Shown piece by piece: positions 51,309-60,208 of a stretch of DNA of 64,000 nt. This DNA comes from an uncultured Lachnospiraceae bacterium. GTDB lineage: Bacteria; Bacillota; Clostridia; Lachnospirales; Lachnospiraceae. The stretch lies in assembly GCA_910585345.1 (NCBI GenBank), contig CAJUDS010000001.1, forward strand, positions 1 through 64,000, written 5' to 3'. The notes beneath the pieces are model-generated. The model ran no database searches and was not told where the DNA came from. It worked only from the letters and a program-made list of their open reading frames with translations. The position numbers and the translations under genes were made by a program. Positions within the stretch are counted from its first letter, which is position 1, and each line of letters begins with the position of its first letter.

Positions 51309-52187
51309 ATGAGGGGCAAAATTATAAGGGGAATTGCAGGATTTTATTATGTTCATACGGGGGATAAGGGAGTTTATACCTGTAAAGCAAAGGGTATCTT
51401 TCGAAAACTCCATATCAAACCGCTCGTAGGGGACAATGTGGAAATGTCCGTTGTGGACGAAAAAGATAAAGAAGGCAGTGTAGACCGTATTTTGCAGCGG
51501 GAAAATACGCTGCTTCGTCCCGCAGTAGCCAATATCGATCAGGCGCTTGTCATTTTTGCAGTGCGCAGGCCGGAGCCGAATTTTAATTTGTTAGACCGGT
51601 TTCTGGTGATGCTGGAACGGCAGGGACTGCCTGCCACGCTTTGTTTTAATAAGTCGGATTTGTTGTCTGCGCGGGAGGCGCAGAGTCTGCGGGAAATGTA
51701 TGAACCTGCAGGCTATGGGATTGTCTTTACGAGTGCGGTGTCCGGCAGCGGCATCCGGGAGCTGAAAGAGCTGCTGCAAAGGAAGACGACGGCTGTAGCC
51801 GGGCCCAGCGGCGTGGGGAAATCTTCGCTTGTGAACGCGCTGCAGCCTGCGGTCAGGATGGAGACGGGCACAGTCAGTGAGAAGATTGCCCGGGGAAGGC
51901 ATACTACGCGGCACAGCGAATTGATTCATATGGGGGAAAACACATATATTATGGATACGCCCGGCTTCAGTTCTCTGGGGCTGTTTGACCTGGAAAAGGA
52001 GGAGCTGCGGCATTGTTATCCGGAATTTGCGCCTTATGAGGGGACGTGCCGGTTTATGGGCTGTGTCCATATCCACGAGCCGGACTGTAAAGTGAGGGAA
52101 GCATTGGCGGAAGGACAAATAGACAAAACCCGATATCGGAATTATTGTCTGTTGTATGAAGAACTGAAAGCGCAGAGAAAATATTGA
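51309..52187 (+). CDS. rsgA: Ribosome small subunit-dependent GTPase RsgA
   Basis: 292 residues. Circularly permuted GTPase: OB fold (IIRGIAGFYYVHTGDKGVYT), G4 FNKSDLL, G1 AGPSGVGKSSLVNAL, G3 DTPGFSSLG, and a zinc site (CRFMGCVHIHEPDC). Helps 30S maturation. The rlmN-prpC-prkC-rsgA order is conserved in Firmicutes. Confidence 0.95.
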   Translation: MRGKIIRGIAGFYYVHTGDKGVYTCKAKGIFRKLHIKPLVGDNVEMSVVDEKDKEGSVDRILQRENTLLRPAVANIDQALVIFAVRRPEPNFNLLDRFLVMLERQGLPATLCFNKSDLLSAREAQSLREMYEPAGYGIVFTSAVSGSGIRELKELLQRKTTAVAGPSGVGKSSLVNALQPAVRMETGTVSEKIARGRHTTRHSELIHMGENTYIMDTPGFSSLGLFDLEKEELRHCYPEFAPYEGTCRFMGCVHIHEPDCKVREALAEGQIDKTRYRNYCLLYEELKAQRKY

Positions 52188-52210
52188 CAGATATCTAAGG
52201 AGAAAGCGAA

Positions 52211-53311
52211 ATGAAACTAGGCATCGTAGGATTACCGAATGTAGGAAAAAGTACATTGTTCAATTCCCTGACAAAAGCAGGCGCAGAGTCAGCCAATTAT
52301 CCGTTCTGTACGATAGATCCCAATATTGGGATCGTAGCGGTACCGGACGAAAGACTGCGGTTACTGGGCGACATGTACCAGTCCAAAAAGGTAACGCCGG
52401 CAGTGATTGAATTTGTAGACATTGCAGGGCTTGTGAAAGGAGCCTCCAAAGGCGAGGGGCTTGGCAACCAGTTCCTTTCCAATATCAGAGAAGTAGACGC
52501 GGTGGTACATGTGGTCAGATGCTTTGAGGACGCGAACGTCATTCATGTAGACGGGAGCGTGAATCCGCTGCGGGATATCGAAACGATCAATCTGGAGCTG
52601 ATCTTTTCCGATCTTGAAATTCTTGAGAGGAGGATCGCCAAGGTGGCAAAAGGAGCCAGAATGGATAAGACACTGGCAAAAGAGCTTGCTCTGCTGCAGC
52701 GGCTGAAAGCGCATCTGGAGGATGGCAGGCTGGCTCTAACCTTTGATCCCGGAGAGGATGAGGATGCAGCGGCGTGGTTTGGCAGTTATAATCTGCTGAC
52801 TGCTAAACCGGTGATTTTTGCGGCCAATGTGGGGGAGGAAGATCTGGCGAACGACGGTGCGCAAAACGCAGGCGTACAGGCGGTCCGTCAGTTTGCTTCT
52901 AAGGCCGGCAGCGAAGTGTTTGTAATCTGCGCACAGATCGAACAGGAAATTGCCGAGCTGGATGAGGATGAGAAGGCCATGTTTCTGGAAGAGCTCGGCC
53001 TGCAGGAATCAGGTTTGGAAAAACTAATTCGGGCAAGTTATCGTCTGTTGGGCCTGCAGAGTTTTCTGACGGCAGGTGAAGACGAAACAAGGGCATGGAC
53101 GATAAAAACAGGAACGAGGGCGCCGCAGGCGGCCGGAAAAATACACACGGATTTTGAAAGAGGGTTTATCAAAGCAGAGGTTGTAAATTATAAAGACCTG
53201 CTGGAACAGGGATCTCTTGCCGCCGCCAGAGAAAAAGGGCTTGTGGGCATGGAAGGAAAAGACTATGTGGTGAAGGACGGCGACGTGATCCTTTTTCGGT
53301 TTCATGTATAA
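52211..53311 (+). CDS. ychF: Redox-regulated ATPase/GTPase YchF
   Basis: 366 residues. KLGIVGLPNVGKSTLFNSLT (G1), CTIDPNIGIVAVPD, DIAGLVKGASKGEGLGNQFL (G3) and a C-terminal TGS domain (TRAPQAAGKIHTDFERGFIK). Obg family, prefers ATP, ribosome-associated. Confidence 0.95.
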   Translation: MKLGIVGLPNVGKSTLFNSLTKAGAESANYPFCTIDPNIGIVAVPDERLRLLGDMYQSKKVTPAVIEFVDIAGLVKGASKGEGLGNQFLSNIREVDAVVHVVRCFEDANVIHVDGSVNPLRDIETINLELIFSDLEILERRIAKVAKGARMDKTLAKELALLQRLKAHLEDGRLALTFDPGEDEDAAAWFGSYNLLTAKPVIFAANVGEEDLANDGAQNAGVQAVRQFASKAGSEVFVICAQIEQEIAELDEDEKAMFLEELGLQESGLEKLIRASYRLLGLQSFLTAGEDETRAWTIKTGTRAPQAAGKIHTDFERGFIKAEVVNYKDLLEQGSLAAAREKGLVGMEGKDYVVKDGDVILFRFHV

Positions 53312-53334
53312 GCAGTATGGAAAGGAGCGGAAAG

Positions 53335-54216
53335 ATGCAGGAAATGATGGGTGCGGGCGATATTGCATTTCCGCATTTGCATATTTATCTGACAGATGTG
53401 CCAAAGACGTTTTCCGTATTTGGTTTTTCGATTGCATTTTATGGATTAATTATCGGAATCGGCGTAATGGCCGGTGTATTGATGGCTGTGCGTGAGGCTA
53501 AAATAACGGGGCAGGATCCCGATATCTATTGGGATTTTTCCATTTACGCCATCTTTTTTTCGATATTGGGTTCCAGAATTTATTATGTGGCGTTTTCCTG
53601 GGATCAGTATAAAGATAATCTGCTTGCTATATTGAACCTTCGTAACGGCGGTATTGCCATTTACGGTACTGTGATAGCCGCTTTTCTTACGGCGGCGGTC
53701 TATTGCCGTATTAAAAAACTGTCTTTTTTCCAGTTGGGTGATACGGGCGTCATGGGATTGATTCTCGGCCAGATTATTGGCAGGTGGGGGAATTTTATGA
53801 ACAGGGAGGCATTCGGACAATATACGGATAATCTGTTTGCCATGCGTCTTCCGATTGAAGCAGTGCGCCCTTGGGATATTTCCGATGCTCTTGCCGCGCA
53901 TATTGCGGAAGGGACCAACTACATTCAGGTGCATCCTACGTTTTTATACGAAAGTATGTGGAATCTGGCGGTGCTGGGTGTGCTGTTGTTGTACAGAAAG
54001 CATAAAAAATTTCAGGGAGAGATCATTCTTCTCTATTTGGGAGGGTATGGTTTTGGACGCTGCCTGATCGAAGGACTGCGCACAGATCAGCTATTGTTCC
54101 CGCATACGGATATTGCAGTTTCCCAGGTGCTGGCCGGAGCGCTGGTGGTACTGGCGATAGTGGTTGAAATTACAGTCCGCCGGAAGCTGTCTGCAAAGCA
54201 AAAAAAGAAATCGTAA
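53335..54216 (+). CDS. lgt: Prolipoprotein diacylglyceryl transferase
   Basis: 293 residues from ATG 53335 (AAGGAGCGG); ATG 53317 is also in frame. Seven membrane spans, with the Lgt signature GRWGNFMNREAFGQ and HPTFLYESMWNL. Attaches diacylglyceryl to lipoprotein cysteines, such as LivJ and the transglutaminase-like lipoprotein in this window. The upstream YchF gene ends 23 bases before. Confidence 0.95.
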   Translation: MQEMMGAGDIAFPHLHIYLTDVPKTFSVFGFSIAFYGLIIGIGVMAGVLMAVREAKITGQDPDIYWDFSIYAIFFSILGSRIYYVAFSWDQYKDNLLAILNLRNGGIAIYGTVIAAFLTAAVYCRIKKLSFFQLGDTGVMGLILGQIIGRWGNFMNREAFGQYTDNLFAMRLPIEAVRPWDISDALAAHIAEGTNYIQVHPTFLYESMWNLAVLGVLLLYRKHKKFQGEIILLYLGGYGFGRCLIEGLRTDQLLFPHTDIAVSQVLAGALVVLAIVVEITVRRKLSAKQKKKS

Positions 54217-54262
54217 ATAAGGTGTAAAATCCAAAACAGGGATTTTACACCTTATTTATTTA
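54216..54262 (+). terminator. lgt terminator
   Basis: AATAAGGTGTAAAATCC (54216-54232) pairs perfectly with the complementary 54240-54256 over a short loop, T-rich tail. Confidence 0.85.
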
Positions 54263-54287
54263 CAGAAGTTTTCTGACTGTCCGTACA

Positions 54288-54346
54288 TAGAAAAACTCCC
54301 TTCCGCGCAGACCGTTTCGGGGTAACGTCTGTTTGCGGAGGGGAGT
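54288..54346 (-). terminator. grcA terminator
   Basis: On the minus strand ACTCCC, TCCGC and CAGAC elements pair with GTCTG, GCGGA and GGGAGT, then TTTTT. Imperfect but long stem, 24 bases after the grcA stop. Confidence 0.65.
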
Positions 54347-54369
54347 AAATCGGGGCTTTTTTAGTTCTG

Positions 54370-54615
54370 TCAGATGCTCTCGTGGAAAGTTCTGGAGATC
54401 ACGTCAGCCTGCTGTTCCGGCGTCAGTTTGATAAAATTCACTGCATATCCGGATACACGGATTGTAAGCTGCGGATAATTTTCAGGATGTTTCTGCGCAT
54501 CTAAAAGGGTGTCTCTGTTGAGTACATTGACATTCAGATGATGTCCGCCTTTTGTTGCATAGCCATCCAGTAAAGATACTAAGTTGTCAACCTGTGCTGT
54601 GTTTGTTGCTGCCAT
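54370..54615 (-). CDS. grcA: Autonomous glycyl radical cofactor (spare part of pyruvate formate-lyase)
   Basis: 81 residues that match the C-terminal glycyl-radical segment of pyruvate formate-lyase: GGHHLNVNVLNRDTLLDAQK, HPENYPQLTIRVSGYAVNF with the radical-bearing Gly, and a final SRTFHESI. It is shorter than E. coli GrcA (127 residues) because the N-terminal extension is absent. It is expected to restore oxygen-cut formate-lyase. AGGAGAGACG RBS; monocistronic; promoter TGGACA (54694-54699) and TATTAT (54671-54676) on the minus strand. Confidence 0.85.
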   Translation of the reverse strand: MAATNTAQVDNLVSLLDGYATKGGHHLNVNVLNRDTLLDAQKHPENYPQLTIRVSGYAVNFIKLTPEQQADVISRTFHESI

Positions 54616-54670
54616 AATCGTCTCTCCTTTTTATTTTGCAATAATAATAATGGTTACTGTTTATGAAATT

Positions 54671-54699
54671 ATAATAGCACGAACTTATGGCTGTGTCCA
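54671..54699 (-). promoter_or_regulatory. grcA promoter
   Basis: Minus strand TGGACA (54694-54699), 17-base spacer, TATTAT (54671-54676). Confidence 0.55.
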
Positions 54700-54753
54700 G
54701 TCCGATTTTAGGGAAATATTGTATTTTTTTCTATACAAAGCTTAAAAAAAGCA

Positions 54754-54782
54754 GTCATAACTTTTTTCTGGTTTCATATATT
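54754..54782 (+). promoter_or_regulatory. Candidate sigma-E promoter of spoIIIA
   Basis: GTCATAAC (54754-54761), 13-base spacer, CATATATT (54775-54782) resemble the sigma-E -35 and -10 consensus; the spoIIIAA ATG follows 20 bases later. In B. subtilis the operon is transcribed by sigma-E in the mother cell. Confidence 0.55.
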
Positions 54783-54801
54783 GAGATAAAGAGGTGAGGA
54801 C

Positions 54802-55755
54802 ATGGTAAATCCGGAACAAATACTGGGGTTATTCCCGGATTTTATGAGAGGGATGTGGGAGGAAGCGGCAGGAGAGGCAAAGTCTCTGCAGGAAATCCGT
54901 TTGCGGGCAGACAAGCCTGTGATACTTATGAGCAGACAGAGAGAGCGGTTTTTGGACAGACGCGGTAAAATGACTGACAATATATCCGAAGCGTTCCATA
55001 TCAGCCGCAGGGAGCTGGAGGCGGTGCTGAACCATATCTGCAAATATTCGGTCTATGCATTTGAGGATGAGCTGCGACAGGGATTTTTAACTGTGCCAGG
55101 CGGGCACCGGGTTGGTGTGGCGGGGCAGGTTGTGACAGACGAAAGAGGCGGCGTCAGAAAGCTGAAGCATATTTCTTATCTCAATATCAGGATTGCGCAT
55201 GAAATCATAGGGGCGGCGGACCAGGTAATGCCGTTTTTATACAACGAAGGCCGGTTTTTAAGCGGTATGATTATTTCACCTCCGGGCTGTGGTAAGACAA
55301 CGATGCTGCGTGACATTGTACGGCAGGTTTCGGATGGAAATGCTTATGGGTCCGGCAGATGCGTGGGTGTAGTAGACGAGCGCTCAGAGATCGCGGGAAG
55401 TTATCTGGGAGTCGCGCAAAACCGTATCGGCATCCGCACCGATGTATTGGACGGCTGTCCGAAAGCTGAAGGAATGATGATGCTGATCCGTTCCATGTCC
55501 CCGGAAGTAGTTGCCGTAGATGAGATTGGGAGTACGGAAGATATCAGGGCATTGATGCAGGCGCTGCGGTGCGGCAGTAGTTTGATCGTGACAGTCCATG
55601 GCAGAAGTATGGAGGAAGTGAAAAGAAAAAAATATATCAGAGAACTTCTTGCACAAAATGAATTTAAGCGTTTTATTGTACTGGCGCGCAGGAGCGGAAA
55701 CTGTGTGGTGGAAGGAATTTTCGATGAGGAGCGCACGTTATGTTCCGCCTTGTAG
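54802..55755 (+). CDS. spoIIIAA: Stage III sporulation protein AA (secretion ATPase)
   Basis: 317 residues. RecA-like ATPase with IISPPGCGKTTMLRDIVRQV (Walker A), VGVVDERSEIAG and EVVAVDEIGSTEDI (Walker B region). Powers the SpoIIIA-SpoIIQ channel between mother cell and forespore. RBS GAGGTGAGG. Overlaps spoIIIAB by 16 bases. Confidence 0.93.
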   Translation: MVNPEQILGLFPDFMRGMWEEAAGEAKSLQEIRLRADKPVILMSRQRERFLDRRGKMTDNISEAFHISRRELEAVLNHICKYSVYAFEDELRQGFLTVPGGHRVGVAGQVVTDERGGVRKLKHISYLNIRIAHEIIGAADQVMPFLYNEGRFLSGMIISPPGCGKTTMLRDIVRQVSDGNAYGSGRCVGVVDERSEIAGSYLGVAQNRIGIRTDVLDGCPKAEGMMMLIRSMSPEVVAVDEIGSTEDIRALMQALRCGSSLIVTVHGRSMEEVKRKKYIRELLAQNEFKRFIVLARRSGNCVVEGIFDEERTLCSAL

Positions 55756-56258
55756 GAGCGGTGATGCTTCTTTTTGGGACAGGCGGATACAGCGTCTGCT
55801 GCTGTCGGGACATGCACAGGAGACTTCACTGTCTGTATGAGATGAAGCGGATGTTTGAGATTTTTTACAGTCAGATCGGGTATTGTGCGGCCGATTTCCC
55901 GGAGACATGCAAAATGGCGGAATGTTATATGGAATCTCCTTTTTCGGAAATGCTGCATGCGGTCAGCGAAGAAGCGGAAAAGAATACGGGCAAGCCTATT
56001 CCGCGTATCTGGGAGGAGCAGGTGGAAAGCTGTTTTCTGCAGTCTGCTCTGAAAAAAGAGGACAAGGCGCTGTTGATGGAGTTGTCGCGCAGTCTGGGGT
56101 GTGCAGACAAAGAACTGCAGAAACAGGCGATTAACAACCAAAGCGCCGCTTTGTGCGCAAAGATACAGAAGACGGAGACACATATGGCGGAACGGGAAAA
56201 GATGGTAATGAGTCTTGGCATCATGGGCGGCCTGCTTCTGGTCATTATATTGCTGTAA
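55740..56258 (+). CDS. spoIIIAB: Stage III sporulation protein AB
   Basis: 172 residues, membrane helix at each end (MFRLVGAVMLLFGTGGYSVC and MVMSLGIMGGLLLVIILL) with a helical middle, similar to GspF-type platform proteins. Conserved second gene of spoIIIA. Confidence 0.9.
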   Translation: MFRLVGAVMLLFGTGGYSVCCCRDMHRRLHCLYEMKRMFEIFYSQIGYCAADFPETCKMAECYMESPFSEMLHAVSEEAEKNTGKPIPRIWEEQVESCFLQSALKKEDKALLMELSRSLGCADKELQKQAINNQSAALCAKIQKTETHMAEREKMVMSLGIMGGLLLVIILL

Positions 56259-56290
56259 AAGAGTATCAATACAGTGGCAGGGAGGACGAA

Positions 56291-56485
56291 ATGGGCGTAA
56301 GTCTGATTTTTAAAATTGCGGCAGTGGGGATTCTGGTGACGATATTAAGCCAGGTATTAAAGCACAGTGGAAGGGAAGAGCATGCTTTTTTTGTAAGTCT
56401 TGCAGGTCTGATTCTTGTACTGACATGGATCGTACCATATATTTATGATCTGTTCGAAACCATTCAAAAATTATTTCAAATTTGA
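56291..56485 (+). CDS. spoIIIAC: Stage III sporulation protein AC
   Basis: 64 residues from ATG 56291 (GGGAGGACG). Two membrane spans (FKIAAVGILVTILSQVL and FFVSLAGLILVLTWIVPYIY). Small channel component of the SpoIIIA complex. Confidence 0.92.
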   Translation: MGVSLIFKIAAVGILVTILSQVLKHSGREEHAFFVSLAGLILVLTWIVPYIYDLFETIQKLFQI

Positions 56486-56492
56486 GGATCGT

Positions 56493-56879
56493 ATGGAAAT
56501 TGTAAAAATTGCAGCATTGGGAATGACAGGTGTGCTTCTGGCTGTTTTTTTCAGGACGGTTAAGACCGAATACGGAGTTTTCATTGGCATTATGACAGGG
56601 TTTTTGATCTTCTGGCATACATTGCAGAATCTGTCTCTTTTTATGGAAGAGATACAGATGCTGCAGTGGGTTGTGAGACAGGACAACGGTTTCTTTTCCA
56701 TTCTGTTAAAAGTTGTGGGAATCACCTATATTTGTGAGTTTTGTGCCGGAATTTGTAAAGATGCCGGATATGGAGCGGTAGGCGGGCAGATTGAGATATT
56801 CGGCAAGGTTATGGTGCTTTTGACCGGGCTTCCGATTTTGCTCTCGGTTATCCAGACAATTCAAAATTTTAAGGGGTAG
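56493..56879 (+). CDS. spoIIIAD: Stage III sporulation protein AD
   Basis: 128 residues from ATG 56493. Three to four membrane spans (IAALGMTGVLLAVFFRT, ILLKVVGITYICEFCAG, VLLTGLPILLSVIQTI). Seven bases after spoIIIAC, conserved order. Confidence 0.92.
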   Translation: MEIVKIAALGMTGVLLAVFFRTVKTEYGVFIGIMTGFLIFWHTLQNLSLFMEEIQMLQWVVRQDNGFFSILLKVVGITYICEFCAGICKDAGYGAVGGQIEIFGKVMVLLTGLPILLSVIQTIQNFKG

Positions 56880-56882
56880 CAA

Positions 56883-57929
56883 ATGGCGGATCTGACGGCG
56901 GAACTGACTGATTTAAACGAGCAGATGAACGGTCTTTTCGGAAATTATGAAATTGATGTAAAAGAATTATTGGAATTGCTCGTACAAGGTAAAATAACAG
57001 ATGTATTGAAATTACTGTTTCAGGATATGGGACAGGCGTTTGGCGGAGAGATCGGCAGCTTCATGGAGATTCTGATTCTTCTGCTCTGCATAGGAATGCT
57101 TGCGGCGCTGTTGTTGAATCTGACAGACCTGTTTGAGAACAAGCAGATAGCGGATATCGGCTTTTATTTTGTATATCTGTTTCTTATACTAATTCTGCTC
57201 AAAATATTCGGTATCGTGGCAGATACGGCACAGACCCTGATCTCAGATTTGCTTTTATTTATGAGATTGTTTATGCCGGTTTACTTTCTGGCGGTGGGTG
57301 CGGCGGCAGGCGTTACGACAGCTCTTTTGTATTACCAGTTTATTCTGGTTGTTATTTATGCAGTGGAGGCTGCATTGTCGGCGTTTCTGATGCCGCTGAT
57401 CCAGGTTTACATTTTCCTTGCTTTTATGAACGGGCTGTGGGGCGATGAAAAATTACATATGCTATTGGAATTGATCGGAAGGATCATAGGGTATCTGCTG
57501 AAGCTGTCATTTGCGGTTGTGACAGGCATCAGCATGATACAGACAATGATAACGCCAGTTATAGATTCGATGAAAATGTCGGCGGTGCAGAAGACGATTG
57601 CGCTGATACCGGGTATTGGGAATGTAAGCGACAGTGTGGCGGAGATGGTGATAGGTTCCACAGTGCTGATTAAAAACAGTATTGGCGTTCTGGCTGTTCT
57701 TCTGCTTGTCCTGCTGTGTCTTTTACCGGCTGTTAAAATATGGGCGTTTGCCATGCTGCTGAAATTTTGCGCAGCAGTGACAGGAATTGTCAGCGACCGG
57801 AGAATTACTTCCTGTATGGACCGGGTGGGAGAGGGAAGCCTGCTCGTACTGCGAACACTTTTGACGGCGGGCGGTCTGTTTTTGATTATGGTAGCGATGG
57901 CGGCCATGACGATGAATCGAGGGTATTGA
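56883..57929 (+). CDS. spoIIIAE: Stage III sporulation protein AE
   Basis: 348 residues with an N-terminal non-membrane part and about seven membrane spans. Shorter than B. subtilis SpoIIIAE (about 400) because no separate signal sequence is seen. Hallmarks: FLMPLIQVYIFLAFMNGL, KMSAVQKTIALIPGIGNVSD and ITSCMDRVGEGSLLVLRTL. Its TGA overlaps the spoIIIAF ATG. Confidence 0.92.
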   Translation: MADLTAELTDLNEQMNGLFGNYEIDVKELLELLVQGKITDVLKLLFQDMGQAFGGEIGSFMEILILLLCIGMLAALLLNLTDLFENKQIADIGFYFVYLFLILILLKIFGIVADTAQTLISDLLLFMRLFMPVYFLAVGAAAGVTTALLYYQFILVVIYAVEAALSAFLMPLIQVYIFLAFMNGLWGDEKLHMLLELIGRIIGYLLKLSFAVVTGISMIQTMITPVIDSMKMSAVQKTIALIPGIGNVSDSVAEMVIGSTVLIKNSIGVLAVLLLVLLCLLPAVKIWAFAMLLKFCAAVTGIVSDRRITSCMDRVGEGSLLVLRTLLTAGGLFLIMVAMAAMTMNRGY

Positions 57930-58522
57930 TGGATAGTTATCTTATGACGGTAATAAAAAAAGCGAGCGTTTTTTTAATATTGGCGCAGGCAGTGGTCCAT
58001 TTCCGCCCAAATCCTTCCTACGAAAAATATTTTAAGTTCCTGGCAGGAGTGATGACGGTTGTTATATTAATCATCCCTGTTGTGGAAGTGTTTCGCGGCG
58101 GGATTGGACAGGAATACGAAGCCTGTCTGGCCGGATTTGCAGATAGTATGGATGAGATTTCAAAGCAGGAGCTGTCCGTGGACAGGGTACCATCCCAGAC
58201 TTATCTGCAGGAGATGGGGAAGGAAATCAAAGAGAAATTGAATGATTTTGTGATAATAGAAGGATATCGCGCAGAAAGCGCAGAGATATCCGGTATTCTG
58301 GCAGAAGACGGAAAGCAGGAGCAGGATGAGTGCCGGATCAGAGTCTGCTTTGTTCCTGCGGATACAAAGGTTGCCCGGATTGAAGTGGGACAGATTCAGC
58401 TGCAGGAAGCGTCTGCGGATGAGCAGGAGGAGATTGACGACAGGGAACGCATGGCACAAAAATGGATTGCAGAGTTGCTCGGGGTGGAGGAAGACAGAGT
58501 GGAGGTTGAGATTTGTGAGTGA
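57929..58522 (+). CDS. spoIIIAF: Stage III sporulation protein AF
   Basis: 197 residues from ATG 57929. Two membrane helices at the start (ASVFLILAQAVVHFRP, FLAGVMTVVILIIPVVEVF), then a soluble forespore-intermembrane domain with a ring-building-like fold at the C terminus (WIAELLGVEEDRVEVEI). Confidence 0.9.
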   Translation: MDSYLMTVIKKASVFLILAQAVVHFRPNPSYEKYFKFLAGVMTVVILIIPVVEVFRGGIGQEYEACLAGFADSMDEISKQELSVDRVPSQTYLQEMGKEIKEKLNDFVIIEGYRAESAEISGILAEDGKQEQDECRIRVCFVPADTKVARIEVGQIQLQEASADEQEEIDDRERMAQKWIAELLGVEEDRVEVEICE

Positions 58523-59126
58523 AAAAAAAGAAAAATTTATCATATTTGCACTGGCGGGCGTGCTGCTTTTAATCGTCTGCCTTCCTGTGAAGAAGCAAGA
58601 AAAGGCCGCAGAGTCAGAGAATCGTTCTACAACAATAAATAACAGTAGTTTTTATCAGACAGACAGGAAAGAAGAGAGTAGTGAAAAGGGGAGTGAGGTG
58701 GATGGAGTCTCTGATACGGACGGATATGTGCGGGCAATGGAACAGGAACTGGAGGATCTGCTTTCCTGTATGGAGGGAGTGGGAAAAGTAAAAGTGATGA
58801 TTACACTACAGTCTACAAGTGAAGACATCGTAGAGAAAGACCGTCCCGCTGTCCGTTCCAATATGACAGAGAATGACGCGGCAGGCGGCAGTAGAAATAC
58901 AAACGATATGAACAGCGAGGAATCTACGGTATTTATGACGGATGGAAATGGCAGACAGATTCCCTATGTGCGGAAAACAATACAACCCGTAGTGGGAGGT
59001 GTGGCGGTACTGGCGGAAGGAGGCGGCCGCGAGGCAGTGCGACAGAATATAAGCGAAGCAATTCAGGCATTATTTGGCATTGATGCGAATAAAATTAAAA
59101 TAGCTAAAATGAAAACGATAAAGTAA
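58515..59126 (+). CDS. spoIIIAG: Stage III sporulation protein AG
   Basis: 203 residues from GTG 58515 (GGAGGTTGAG). Membrane anchor FIIFALAGVLLLIVCLPV, then a ring-forming domain (GVGKVKVMITLQSTSEDIVE, IQPVVGGVAVLAEGGGREA, QALFGIDANKIKI). In B. subtilis AG forms a large ring in the channel. Confidence 0.93.
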   Translation: MSEKKEKFIIFALAGVLLLIVCLPVKKQEKAAESENRSTTINNSSFYQTDRKEESSEKGSEVDGVSDTDGYVRAMEQELEDLLSCMEGVGKVKVMITLQSTSEDIVEKDRPAVRSNMTENDAAGGSRNTNDMNSEESTVFMTDGNGRQIPYVRKTIQPVVGGVAVLAEGGGREAVRQNISEAIQALFGIDANKIKIAKMKTIK

Positions 59127-59138
59127 GGGGAGAATACA

Positions 59139-59888
59139 GTGAAAAATGTACTGAAAAAAAACCAGATCATGATTACGGCGCTGGCAATTATGATTGCAGT
59201 GGCAGGGTATCTCAATTTTGCGGGAACAAAATTGAGTGATGAGGAACTGATGAAGGTTTCCGGGCAGTCTGTCGTCACAGAAAACGGAGAGGAAATCGCG
59301 CTGCAGGAGGACGGGGAGACAGGGAACTATACCACTGCTTCTCTTGAAATCTCCGATGAGGACACAGGGATGGCGGACGCTGATATTGTTGCGGACGACG
59401 AAACGGCGCTTTTGGATATCGAAAGCCTGGACACGGACGAGATAACGGCTTCCGCGGATTATCTGTCAGAAGAAATGGCACAGAACGAAGTGACTGAAAG
59501 CGATACGCCGGGTGAGGCAGTTTTTACTTCCACGGCAAATGTAAATACGCTTTCCGGGGCAAAATTAATGAAGGAGCAGACGAGAGCAAAAAACAAAGAG
59601 ACACTGATGGACATCATTAACAGCACAAGTATTTCGGAAGAGCAGAAACAAAGCGCGGTAGAGGATATGATTGCCCTGACCGATATTGCGGAGAAGGAAA
59701 CGGCAGCAGAAATTCTTCTGGAGGCAAAAGGGTTTGCCGATGTGGTAGTCAGCATCAGTGAAAACGGCGTGGATGTGGTAGTTAATGCGGAGACATTAAC
59801 GGATGCGCAGTGCGCGCAGATTGAAGATATTGTGACAAGGAAGACAGGAACAGCGCCGGAAAATATCATTATCCAGTGTAGTAAATGA
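59139..59888 (+). CDS. spoIIIAH: Stage III sporulation protein AH
   Basis: 249 residues from GTG 59139. Membrane anchor QIMITALAIMIAVAGYLNF, a long acidic linker, and a C-terminal EscJ/PrgK-like domain (about 145-249) that contacts SpoIIQ. The acidic linker is longer than in B. subtilis (218 residues). Confidence 0.93.
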   Translation: MKNVLKKNQIMITALAIMIAVAGYLNFAGTKLSDEELMKVSGQSVVTENGEEIALQEDGETGNYTTASLEISDEDTGMADADIVADDETALLDIESLDTDEITASADYLSEEMAQNEVTESDTPGEAVFTSTANVNTLSGAKLMKEQTRAKNKETLMDIINSTSISEEQKQSAVEDMIALTDIAEKETAAEILLEAKGFADVVVSISENGVDVVVNAETLTDAQCAQIEDIVTRKTGTAPENIIIQCSK

Positions 59889-60208
59889 GAAAGCGTTATG
59901 CTATAATGTCGAAAGACATGGTAGCGCGCAGTGGCATTCGATGTCATATGCGGAGCGTAATAACGGGTAAACGACCGGTGCAGCCGGACTTTAAAAAAAG
60001 AGGTGCTGCGGGTTTTACCGGTGAAGAAGCGAAAAAGATGGAAGATACGGCGGCATGTGGCAGGAAGGGACAGATGCCATGGCCCCGTTTCTTCCGGTTT
60101 TTTTCAGCATTGCGTATACGATGGCTGCCGGGACGTGGGCCGGTTCGATGGCAAAAGCACACGGATAGATATGGAAAAGAAAGTATAGAAGAAAAGAGGA
60201 CAAGTTAC
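59889..60208. other. 320-base spoIIIAH-prfC gap
   Basis: Contains an extended -10 promoter candidate (TATGCTATAAT, 59897-59907) and a possible 29-codon hydrophobic peptide at 60079-60168. The rest shows nothing recognisable; the open frame from 59885 in the prfC frame has no RBS and no protein-like conservation. Confidence 0.4.
60079..60168 (+). CDS. Possible 29-residue membrane peptide
   Basis: ATG 60079 has AGGAAGGG nine bases upstream; the frame encodes MAPFLPVFFSIAYTMAAG and ends at TAG 60166-60168, a single hydrophobic helix. Supported only by its RBS and hydrophobic composition. Confidence 0.3.
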   Translation: MAPFLPVFFSIAYTMAAGTWAGSMAKAHG

